Of a DNA stretch of 44,306 nt, positions 16,645 to 23,277 are shown one piece after another. The first letter of the stretch is position 1. Each line of letters opens with the position of its first letter. The notes beneath the pieces were generated by a model. That model made no database searches. It was not told where the DNA came from and was given only the letters and a program-made list of their open reading frames with translations. The translations under genes and the position numbers were made by a program. The stretch comes from Lachnospiraceae bacterium (GTDB taxonomy: Bacteria; Bacillota_A; Clostridia; Lachnospirales; Lachnospiraceae): the NCBI GenBank assembly GCA_004556565.1, contig SFGN01000019.1:1-44306 (forward strand), in the 5' to 3' direction.

Positions 16645-16683
16645 AAATACTGCACCGCAGAGCTTATACGATCTGCAATGCAG
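16641..16683 (-). terminator. Terminator of the ATP-grasp/hydrolase operon
   Basis: On the minus strand CTGCATTGCAG (16683-16673) pairs with CTGCGGTGCAG (16660-16650) in 11 pairs with two G-U. A T-rich tract (16648-16641) follows. It reaches into the last codons of the YitT gene. Confidence 0.8.
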
Positions 16684-16701
16684 CACCTGAAATCTGCTGG
16701 A

Positions 16702-17898
16702 TCAGCTTCGGCAATCCAACAGTTTATTATAGAAATCGTTCATTTCTTCCTCTGAGGCGAATGTTGCAACATACATCTGGTTGCCCATTGCACCGGAAAG
16801 AACTTCCGGGATCCGCTCGACCATTTTCATATTTTCCCCGTATTTTTCCATGATGTCTTCATGAGTCATCACAAAATCTTTTCCGTCACGTCTTCCTGCA
16901 AATGCACAGAAAGCATGTTCGCCGACCGGCAGGGGAGACTTATCAAATGCAATCATGTCTGCCCAGATTTTATATACATTTGTGCTGTGTGCAAAGTTGA
17001 TCATGTCAGGGGTAAATCCGCCGCAGGGACGCATATTTACTTCCAGTGCCATGATGTCGCCTTTCTTTCCAAGTCCTTCATGGTCTTCCAGCAGGCGGAA
17101 AAATTCAAAATGAATGAAACGGCTTTTTACGCCGAAACTCTTAACAGTGGCACGCCCCGCTTTACGTGTGTCTTCCGGCAGCTCTTTGACAATGTAGTAA
17201 ATGGAATTATCCGCATTGTTGACTATATCCATAATTGAAAACGGAGTTACATTTCCGGTTTCAAACATTGGCTCTCCGTTGGAATCGATAATTGCATCAT
17301 AGGAATTTACCGCACCGTTTATGAATTCTTCCATAATGTAAGAAACATTTTCCAGTTTTTTGTCGATAAATTCTTTCATATCCGCCGGATTTTCAATCTT
17401 CCAGGTGTCGGATGCACCCACACCGTTATCTGGTTTTGCAACGACAGGATAACCTACTTCCTCTGCAAAGCTAAGACAGCCCTCCAACGTATCGACCATA
17501 TGATGACGTGCGACAGCAAGACCGGCCTTCTTATAGAATTCCTTCATTTTTGATTTAAACTTGATACGTGGAATGTCGGAAACATGAAAACCGCTGTTTA
17601 TATTAAAATCGGTACGAAGCTGAGCGTCTCTTTCCAGCCAGTATTCGTTGTTGGATTCTAACCAGTCGATCCGGCCGTATTTATGGATGAAATATGCCAC
17701 CGCACGGTAAACCTCGTCATAATTTTCCAGCCAGTCAACCTTGTAATATTCGTTGAGGCTTGCCTTGAGATCCGGGTTCAGCTCATCGTAAGGCTGGTCG
17801 CCGATACCGAGGACATTAAGGTCGTTATTCTTGAGTTCGCGGCAAAACATCCAGTAGTTTGTGGGAAAATTTGGTGAAATAAAAATAAAGTTTTTCAA
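16702..17898 (-). CDS. ATP-grasp superfamily enzyme
   Basis: 398 residues. An N-terminal Rossmann-like pre-ATP-grasp domain (FIFISPNFPTNYW, LGIGDQPYDEL) is followed by an ATP-grasp fold: KSKMKEFYKKAGLAVARH, YPVVAKPDNGVGASDT with the ATP-binding lysine, YIMEEFINGAVNSYD, and a metal-binding ALEVNMRPCGGFTPD block. Such carboxylate-amine/thiol ligases activate an acid as acyl phosphate; the substrates cannot be told. The start is TTG 17898 with GGAGAG six bases upstream. It lies last of three minus-strand genes after two alpha/beta-hydrolases, with a 158-base purine-rich gap before it. Cytosolic. Not a normal carbamoyl-phosphate synthase: it has one ATP-grasp unit only. Confidence 0.88.
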   Translation of the reverse strand: MKNFIFISPNFPTNYWMFCRELKNNDLNVLGIGDQPYDELNPDLKASLNEYYKVDWLENYDEVYRAVAYFIHKYGRIDWLESNNEYWLERDAQLRTDFNINSGFHVSDIPRIKFKSKMKEFYKKAGLAVARHHMVDTLEGCLSFAEEVGYPVVAKPDNGVGASDTWKIENPADMKEFIDKKLENVSYIMEEFINGAVNSYDAIIDSNGEPMFETGNVTPFSIMDIVNNADNSIYYIVKELPEDTRKAGRATVKSFGVKSRFIHFEFFRLLEDHEGLGKKGDIMALEVNMRPCGGFTPDMINFAHSTNVYKIWADMIAFDKSPLPVGEHAFCAFAGRRDGKDFVMTHEDIMEKYGENMKMVERIPEVLSGAMGNQMYVATFASEEEMNDFYNKLLDCRS

Positions 17899-18056
17899 AT
17901 TATTCTCTCCTTCCTTTTGTGCTTTGTGTTCCTTTAATCTTTAGATGCTATTTTGTTGTTTTTAGTTTGTTGCCTGTCCCCCTTTTGCTTCCCTTTTGTC
18001 TGGCTGTGTTTGCCTTTTTACTGTCCGGATTTCCCGGTTATCATGCAGTTATTGTA

Positions 18057-18815
18057 TCAGTCCAGTGAAAGCAGATAAGGCAGGAAGTGCACAACCTGTT
18101 TATACCACCAGTCCCAGTCATGGCAGCAGTCATATCCCCAGTAATCTACCCAGATGTTGATCCCTTTATTTTTTAATGTCCAGTCAAGTGCCCGTGTGGA
18201 CTCCGGCATTTCCCATGCGCCGAGACCTACGCAGATGACGGCCTTCTGCCGGTTATACATTTCGATATACGGATGGTCTTCCGGCAGATTCGGCATATAA
18301 TGAATCGGAGAGTTCATGTATACGAGATCATCCATGTAGCTGCCGAAACCATATTCCGAAGAATAAATGCCGCTCAGTGCAAGAAGCCCGTCAAACAAAT
18401 CCGGCCGTCTCAGATATAGATTGGCAGCATGTGTCGCGCCAAGGCTGCAGCCGAATACCAGCACTCCCGGTTTTTCGGGCCAGCCGTTACGCTCACAGGC
18501 CATATCCTGCATGAACGGAACAATTTCGTTTGTGATATAATTGATCCACTGCTCATGCCGGCAGATACGCTGGCGCGGGTCTCCGTTTTTGTCGGACCAA
18601 GTTTCTTTGTCAATGGTGTCAATGGCGCATACCATGACTTGCCCGGATTCGATCCATGGTGCCCAGACATCTGCCATCTTAAAATTTTCAAAATCAAAGA
18701 ACCTTCCGTCCTGGCATGGAATGAACAGGACCGGCCGTCCTGCGTGTCCGTAAATTTTGCATTCCATGTCCCGGCCAAGTGCCGGGCTGTAATCTTTAAA
18801 ATATTGTGTTTCCAA
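18057..18815 (-). CDS. Alpha/beta-hydrolase, putative esterase (COG4947-like)
   Basis: 252 residues, no signal peptide. Alpha/beta-hydrolase fold with nucleophile elbow GCSLGATHA and a C-terminal CCHDWDWWYK segment that should supply the catalytic histidine. The start reads METQYFKDYSPALGRDMECKI. It begins with TTG 18815 behind GAGGGGG. It follows the other hydrolase after 19 bases. Family members are annotated as esterases, with no agreed substrate. Confidence 0.85.
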   Translation of the reverse strand: METQYFKDYSPALGRDMECKIYGHAGRPVLFIPCQDGRFFDFENFKMADVWAPWIESGQVMVCAIDTIDKETWSDKNGDPRQRICRHEQWINYITNEIVPFMQDMACERNGWPEKPGVLVFGCSLGATHAANLYLRRPDLFDGLLALSGIYSSEYGFGSYMDDLVYMNSPIHYMPNLPEDHPYIEMYNRQKAVICVGLGAWEMPESTRALDWTLKNKGINIWVDYWGYDCCHDWDWWYKQVVHFLPYLLSLD

Positions 18816-18834
18816 TACAACACCCCCTCGTATT

Positions 18835-19599
18835 TTATAAATCGTAAAGTAAAGTGTTCATAAAGAAAGGAATCTGTTTCTCCCAGCTTCCTTCGCTGTG
18901 TGTTCCGTTCAATACGATCCGGCTTTCCACAGCAATTCTGCGTGTCATCATCAGGCTTGCTGTCCGCCCGAATTCCCGGATGATATCAGAATGGTTTTTT
19001 AATTCTTTTGTACCGTAATCCATATATACGACAGTTCCGGGCTTGATTTTCGCTGAACGGATTAATTTCTCAATCTTTTTTGGCGTACACCAGATAGACG
19101 GAGAAAGTGCTGCGGCGCGTGAAAAAATATGATTGTACTGCAATACGGCGTACAGGCTCATCAGACCTCCCATGGAGCTTCCGGCAATCATTGTGTTTCT
19201 GCGTCCTCTCTGTGTGCGGAAATGACTGTCGATATATGGTTTAAAAACATTGATCATCCATTCCATCGTGAGGCGCCCTTTTCCTTCAATTTCACCGAAT
19301 GTCGGATCTGAGAATGAATATGGAGAATATTCTTTCAGCCTGCCGTTGTCTGCATCGTGGTTACATTCCACTGCGGCTATGATGACCGGCGTCCCCGTCC
19401 GCTCCATGTATTCCTTCAATCCCCAGGATTTTCCATAAGTCGCGTGTTCATCAAAAAACAGGTTATGACCGTCGAACATATAAAGAACCGGGTAACGGCG
19501 TTCCGGTTCAGATTCATAGGATTCCGGGAGGTAAACATAAGCAAGGCGTTCCCCACTGCCTGTTAATTCCGGAATCGTGATATTCCAATATTTTACCAT
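18835..19599 (-). CDS. Alpha/beta-hydrolase, putative esterase (Fes/IroE-like)
   Basis: 254 residues. The fold resembles enterochelin-esterase-type and antigen-85-type hydrolases: RYPVLYMFDGHNLFFDE, GSSMGGLMSLYA with the nucleophilic serine, then GTHSEGSWEKQIPFF with the expected histidine. The frame opens at 19653, but AGAGGG stands about eight bases before ATG 19599, so I use that start. First gene of the three-gene minus-strand operon, with a good promoter at 19667-19695. Cytosolic. The substrate is unknown; a siderophore role is possible by family but nothing nearby supports it. Confidence 0.86.
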   Translation of the reverse strand: MVKYWNITIPELTGSGERLAYVYLPESYESEPERRYPVLYMFDGHNLFFDEHATYGKSWGLKEYMERTGTPVIIAAVECNHDADNGRLKEYSPYSFSDPTFGEIEGKGRLTMEWMINVFKPYIDSHFRTQRGRRNTMIAGSSMGGLMSLYAVLQYNHIFSRAAALSPSIWCTPKKIEKLIRSAKIKPGTVVYMDYGTKELKNHSDIIREFGRTASLMMTRRIAVESRIVLNGTHSEGSWEKQIPFFMNTLLYDL

Positions 19600-19637
19600 G
19601 TATGCATCCCTCTTTAGTCTGTAAATTATGGAAAGAC

Positions 19638-19655
19638 GAATGAATATTCTCATTC
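19638..19655. promoter_or_regulatory. Candidate operator in the hydrolase operon leader
   Basis: GAATGA (19638-19643) and TCATTC (19650-19655) form a perfect inverted repeat with a six-base spacer. It lies about 12 bases downstream of the -10 box of the minus-strand promoter, a typical repressor position. The regulator is unknown. Confidence 0.45.
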
Positions 19656-19666
19656 ATCATTATGTA

Positions 19667-19695
19667 AATATAGCACAAGAAGGAATAAATGGCAA
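19667..19695 (-). promoter_or_regulatory. Promoter of the hydrolase/ATP-grasp operon
   Basis: Minus strand TTGCCA (19695-19690), 17-base spacer, TATATT (19672-19667), with a TGC extension before the -10. A leader of about 60 bases precedes ATG 19599. Confidence 0.75.
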
Positions 19696-19798
19696 TCAGA
19701 GGAAGAAAAAATATCACAGCTGTTATTATGATTCGTATCCGAAAAAAGAAAAAAAACATGTATCGCATTACCTGTATGCGGCGAATATTTGATGAAAT

Positions 19799-19818
19799 GA
19801 GCATTCAAGTGAGCATTC
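19799..19818 (+). repeat. Direct repeat upstream of the citrate synthase promoter
   Basis: GAGCATTC occurs at 19799-19806 and again at 19811-19818, a 12-base period, ending 13 bases before the -35 box. Placement fits an activator or repressor site. No family can be assigned. Confidence 0.4.
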
Positions 19819-19831
19819 TTAAAAAATAGTA

Positions 19832-19860
19832 TTGAATTTTATTGTATTCTCGTGTAAAAT
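19832..19860 (+). promoter_or_regulatory. Promoter upstream of citrate synthase
   Basis: TTGAAT at 19832-19837 and TAAAAT at 19855-19860 with 17 bases between. A 12-base palindrome, TTTGTCGACAAA (19877-19888), begins about ten bases after the expected start point, and a strong terminator follows at once. Confidence 0.7.
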
Positions 19861-19885
19861 GAGTTCTGGTAAAACATTTGTCGAC

Positions 19886-19925
19886 AAACACCGATTACGA
19901 TTGGGTATCGCGATGGGTGTTTTTT
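19886..19925 (+). terminator. Intrinsic terminator in the citrate synthase leader
   Basis: The 16-base arms 19886-19901 and 19907-19922 pair with only two mismatches and one G-U around a TGGGT loop, followed by a T run to 19925. It would cut transcripts from the 19832 promoter at about 60 bases. It therefore either defines a tiny RNA or works as an attenuator for the citrate synthase gene that begins 133 bases later. The rest of the gap (19926-20058) shows no other clear signal. Confidence 0.8.
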
Positions 19926-20058
19926 GTTTTATATCAGGCAGCCTCATTCTTGAACGCCGGAAAATCTGCAAAGTCAGCGTTCACGGAGAAGCATCTGGAC
20001 GACGGGAGATTTTGTGAGCCCCGGTTGTCCGCCTTACTTTAAAGATGGAGGGATGAAT

Positions 20059-21432
20059 ATGGAAGATAATAATAATGAAACACGGGATGAATATTTAAAC
20101 GCAGAGTTCAGAAAGCTGGAAGAGGAATTGATGAAGAATCACCGTATCGACCCCAATCTCTATCTGGAGTATGATGTGAAACGTGGTCTTCGTGATGCGG
20201 GAGGACAGGGAGTACTTACCGGTCTGACGGAAATTTCTGATGTCTGTGGGTATGATCTGATTAACGGACGAAGAGTTCCGTCACAGGGTCGATTGTATTA
20301 TCAGGGAATTAATATTAACGACATTGTAGCAGGATTAAAGGGAAGAAGGTTTGGGTTTGAGGAGACAATATATCTTCTGTTGTTCGGAAGGCTTCCAAAA
20401 CCGGAAGAACTGGAGCAGTTCTGCAATGTAATGTTTGAATTGCAGGATCTGTCCGGCAGATTTGTCCGGGATGTTGTTATGAAAGCTTCAAGCTCAAATA
20501 TCATGAACGCTTTGCAGCGCTGTATTCTGACACTATATACATATGATTCGAATGCAGAAGATATTTCTGCCGGAAATGTGCTCCGCCAGTCTATGGATCT
20601 GATTGCCAAGTTTCCTGTCATTGCAGTGTATTCTTATCATGCGTACCGCCACTTTAGAAAAGGTGATTCTCTGTTGATACGGAATCCGCAGAAAGGGCTG
20701 TCCATGGCAGAAAATCTGCTTCATATATTACGAGCGGACGGAAAATATACGGAGCTGGAGGCAAAAGTACTTGATATCGCACTGATTCTTCATGCAGAGC
20801 ATGGCGGCGGTAATAATTCCACATTTACCACGCATGTGGTAACATCTTCCGGTACAGACACTTATTCGTCGGTGGCAGCATCCATTGGTTCTCTCAAAGG
20901 ACCTCGCCACGGCGGGGCTAACCTGAAAGCACAGGAAATGTTTGATGATATCAAGTCAAATGTCAAAGACTGGGAGAACGAGGAAGAACTGACGGCATAT
21001 CTGAAAAAGATCCTGAATAAAGAAGCGTTTGACCATTCCGGATTGATTTATGGCATGGGACATGCAGTTTATACCTTGTCTGACCCGAGAGAAGTGATTC
21101 TGAAACAGTTTGCAAAAGCTTTGGCAGAAGAAAAAGGGCTGTCGGAAGAGTTCGCTTTTTATGACAGGATAGAGAGAATATCAGGTGAGCTGATACCGGA
21201 ACAAAGACGGTTTTCAAAGAATGTATGTGCAAATGTGGACTTCTACAGCGGATTTGTTTATACAATGCTCGGTATCCCGAAAGAACTGTTTACACCGCTG
21301 TTTGCAATTGCACGTATGCCGGGCTGGTGCTCACATCGTCTGGAAGAGCTGCTTAACACAAGCAAAATTATCCGTCCGGCTTATAAATATGTAGGAAAAC
21401 ATACGGATTTTACACCGTTTGAAGAACGATAA
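20059..21432 (+). CDS. gltA: Citrate synthase
   Basis: 457 residues. It condenses acetyl-CoA with oxaloacetate; in such anaerobes it feeds glutamate synthesis through a partial TCA branch. Family blocks are HGGGNNSTFTTHV, GPRHGGAN with His284, GMGHAVYT with His335 and the C-terminal RMPGWCSHRLEE. GGAGGG at 20047-20052 is six bases before ATG 20059. The nearer ATG at 20053 touches the ribosome site, and the frame itself opens at 20014. A 2-methylcitrate synthase cannot be fully excluded, but no prp genes are near. Monocistronic, behind a promoter with an early terminator. Confidence 0.93.
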   Translation: MEDNNNETRDEYLNAEFRKLEEELMKNHRIDPNLYLEYDVKRGLRDAGGQGVLTGLTEISDVCGYDLINGRRVPSQGRLYYQGININDIVAGLKGRRFGFEETIYLLLFGRLPKPEELEQFCNVMFELQDLSGRFVRDVVMKASSSNIMNALQRCILTLYTYDSNAEDISAGNVLRQSMDLIAKFPVIAVYSYHAYRHFRKGDSLLIRNPQKGLSMAENLLHILRADGKYTELEAKVLDIALILHAEHGGGNNSTFTTHVVTSSGTDTYSSVAASIGSLKGPRHGGANLKAQEMFDDIKSNVKDWENEEELTAYLKKILNKEAFDHSGLIYGMGHAVYTLSDPREVILKQFAKALAEEKGLSEEFAFYDRIERISGELIPEQRRFSKNVCANVDFYSGFVYTMLGIPKELFTPLFAIARMPGWCSHRLEELLNTSKIIRPAYKYVGKHTDFTPFEER

Positions 21433-21439
21433 AATTTGC

Positions 21440-21468
21440 TTGATTAATTTCCGCTGATGTGATATGAT
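21440..21468 (+). promoter_or_regulatory. Promoter of the mntP riboswitch transcript
   Basis: TTGATT at 21440-21445 and TATGAT at 21463-21468 with 17 bases between, plus a TGA extension before the -10. Transcription would begin directly ahead of the riboswitch. Confidence 0.75.
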
Positions 21469-21476
21469 TAGCGGGA

Positions 21477-21653
21477 TTCCAGGAGGGAGTAGTCGGCACC
21501 GATAATGCAGGACAGGTTTTGATCACCGCCTGCTGATGTGCAGTTCTATCGACATAATGGCGTATATTAAACCGAATGGCAGATATGCGTCCGGTATTAC
21601 TTTAAATGATGAGACTCATGGGCAGTAACAGTATGCTGCCCATGAGTTTTTTT
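21477..21653 (+). ncRNA. yybP-ykoY manganese riboswitch
   Basis: The conserved GGGAGTAG core lies at 21484-21491, followed by paired arms and a TACTTTA segment near 21597-21603, then a terminator (21614-21653). Position, layout and the mntP gene 57 bases downstream match the Mn2+-sensing yybP-ykoY class. Mn2+ binding should prevent termination and turn on the exporter. I identified it from the core motif and context without a covariance search, so the exact 5' border is approximate. Confidence 0.85.
21614..21653 (+). terminator. Expression-platform terminator of the riboswitch
   Basis: ACTCATGGGCAG (21614-21625) pairs perfectly with CTGCCCATGAGT (21636-21647), followed by seven T. It is the off-state terminator of the mntP leader. 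Confidence 0.9.
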
Positions 21654-21709
21654 CGCTATGGGAAACCGCACTGGATATTTTCAGACAAAAGAAGAGGAGA
21701 GATTGAAAA

Positions 21710-22285
21710 ATGGGGATTGCAGAATTGTTTGTTTTAGCTGTCGGCCTTTCAATGGATGCGTTTGCGGTATCCGTCTGTAAAGGACTGTCGCTCGGGAAAA
21801 TCAACAAAAAGCACATGTTTACCGCCGGGGTATGGTTTGGCGGATTCCAGGCACTGATGCCTTTGATCGGGTATTTTCTCGGAAATGTTTTCGCTGATAA
21901 AATTACCCGGTATGATCACTGGATTGCTTTTATCCTGCTGGGACTCATTGGTGCGAACATGATAAAAGAGGCGTTGGAAAGTAAAAAAGAAGGAGTCTGT
22001 CCGGACTGTGCAGATGCATCCATGTCTGCTTCGTCCATGTTCCTTCTTGCCGTAGCGACAAGCATAGATGCACTTGCGGTGGGAGTGACTTTTGCATTTC
22101 TTGATGTTGCAATCGTTTCGGCAGTATCATTTATCGGTATCATTACATTTGTCTGTTCCGCTGCCGGGATAAAGATAGGAAGTATCTTTGGTACAAAATA
22201 TAAGGCAAAGGCCGAGCTGTTCGGAGGTATGATCCTGGTTCTTATAGGTCTGAAAATCCTTTTAGAAGGGGTCGGGATATTCTAA
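21710..22285 (+). CDS. mntP: Manganese exporter MntP
   Basis: 191 residues, six membrane segments in two repeated halves. MntP marks are LAVGLSMDAFAVSVCKGL in the first half and LAVATSIDALAVGVTFAF in the second, both carrying the aspartate needed for Mn2+ transport, plus the WFGGFQALMPLIGY block. It exports Mn2+ across the cytoplasmic membrane. A GAGGAG ribosome site lies about ten bases before ATG 21710. The riboswitch upstream independently supports the substrate. Confidence 0.95.
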   Translation: MGIAELFVLAVGLSMDAFAVSVCKGLSLGKINKKHMFTAGVWFGGFQALMPLIGYFLGNVFADKITRYDHWIAFILLGLIGANMIKEALESKKEGVCPDCADASMSASSMFLLAVATSIDALAVGVTFAFLDVAIVSAVSFIGIITFVCSAAGIKIGSIFGTKYKAKAELFGGMILVLIGLKILLEGVGIF

Positions 22286-22318
22286 GTGTTGCCAGTATGC
22301 CGGATTGATAAAAAACTA

Positions 22319-22347
22319 TTGACAAATGAAGGGAAAACAGGTATATT
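22319..22347 (+). promoter_or_regulatory. Promoter of rubrerythrin
   Basis: A perfect TTGACA at 22319-22324 and TATATT at 22342-22347 with 17 bases between: one of the strongest promoters in the window. Confidence 0.85.
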
Positions 22348-22354
22348 AAAACAG

Positions 22355-22372
22355 TAATAATTACTATTATTT
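22355..22372. promoter_or_regulatory. AT-rich dyad at the rubrerythrin start, possible PerR-type site
   Basis: TAATAAT (22355-22361) and ATTATTT (22366-22372) form a near-perfect inverted repeat spaced by four bases at the expected transcription start. PerR boxes are AT-rich 7-1-7 dyads, so the spacing here is not canonical. A repressor site is plausible from place alone. Confidence 0.35.
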
Positions 22373-22399
22373 ATCTATAATTTAAAGGAGGAATGTATC

Positions 22400-22939
22400 A
22401 TGAAAAATCCATATGCTGGAACAAAAACTGAAAAAAATCTTTGGGAAGCTTTTGCAGGTGAGTCTCAGGCAAGGAATAAGTATACATATTTTGCATCTGT
22501 TGCAAAGAAAGCCGGATATGAGCAGATTGCAGAATTATTCCTGAAGACAGCAGAGAATGAGAAAGAACATGCAAAACTCTGGTTCAAGGCACTCGGGGAA
22601 CTGGGAGATACCGCAGAAAACCTGCTCCATGCGGCTGAAGGCGAGAATGCAGAATGGACAGATATGTATGACCGCATGGCAAGAGAAGCAGAGGAAGAAG
22701 GCTTTACAGAACTTGCTGCTCAGTTCAGAGGAGTTGCTGCTATCGAAAAATCCCATGAAGAGAGATATCGCGCACTTCTTAATAATGTTGAGACAAAGCA
22801 GGTATTCGAGAAGAGCGGAGTTGTAATCTGGGAATGCCGCAACTGCGGACATATCGTAGTCGGAACAAAGGCTCCGGAAGTATGTCCGGTATGCAAGCAT
22901 TCACAGAGTTATTTTGAAGTACGTAAAGAAAATTACTAA
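22400..22939 (+). CDS. rbr: Rubrerythrin
   Basis: 179 residues. A ferritin-like di-iron domain with two ExxH motifs (ENEKEHAKLWF and AIEKSHEERY) and the AFAGESQARNKY helix is joined to a C-terminal rubredoxin domain with CRNCG and CPVC. It reduces hydrogen peroxide with electrons passed from rubredoxin or NADH in anaerobes. AAAGGAGG stands about nine bases before ATG 22400. Monocistronic, with a strong promoter and a strong terminator, as expected for an abundant oxidative-stress protein. Confidence 0.97.
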   Translation: MKNPYAGTKTEKNLWEAFAGESQARNKYTYFASVAKKAGYEQIAELFLKTAENEKEHAKLWFKALGELGDTAENLLHAAEGENAEWTDMYDRMAREAEEEGFTELAAQFRGVAAIEKSHEERYRALLNNVETKQVFEKSGVVIWECRNCGHIVVGTKAPEVCPVCKHSQSYFEVRKENY

Positions 22940-22980
22940 AAAAGATAATGATTCGGCATTAGAATCATAGAAAAGTTAAG

Positions 22981-23035
22981 AGAGCTGCCTGTTTCTGTGG
23001 TATAGCTTACGCAGAAACAGGCGGCTCTTATATTT
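22981..23035 (+). terminator. Terminator of rubrerythrin
   Basis: The 17-base arms 22981-22997 and 23012-23028 pair fully except for one T-G wobble around a 14-base loop, followed by a T-rich tail to 23035. Confidence 0.88.
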
Positions 23036-23104
23036 TGCTATGCACAAAAAGCCATCGGAAGAGTCTATTCAGTATTTAACAGCGCATCTGTGGAATCTCT
23101 AAAA

Positions 23105-23148
23105 AACATCTTTTTAGCATTTGATTTTTAAAAAAGATATGTTATTAT
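23105..23148 (+). promoter_or_regulatory. Candidate promoter of the CLC transporter with overlapping inverted repeat
   Basis: TTGATT (23121-23126) and TATTAT (23143-23148) lie 16 bases apart. AACATCTTTTT (23105-23115) and AAAAAGATATGTT (23131-23143) form an inverted repeat with a two-base bulge that straddles the -35 and spacer, a possible operator. The rest of 23036-23277 shows no gene, and I found no fluoride (crcB) riboswitch core. Confidence 0.5.
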
Positions 23149-23277
23149 ATTTTCGGTCTTTTATCAGAAAAGATATTAAGGAGAAGCTTGTCTGTCTCGA
23201 ATATGAAGCGCTGCACTGCAGGTTCAGAGCACAGAAAGTATACCGGTATTATTTACAACGAGAAAGAGGAGAGTGCG

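Noticed and set aside
19877..19888. TTTGTCGACAAA as an SOS (LexA) or Rex box
   Set aside because: It matches neither the GAAC-N4-GTTC LexA box nor the TTGTGA-N6-TCACAA Rex pattern; kept only as an unnamed palindrome.
19832..20017. 61-codon frame before citrate synthase
   Set aside because: It starts at the promoter -35 box and reads through the terminator; no ribosome site and implausible composition.
23036..23277. Possible fluoride riboswitch before the CLC gene
   Set aside because: The GGNGAUGG and CUGAUG core segments of the crcB motif could not be found.
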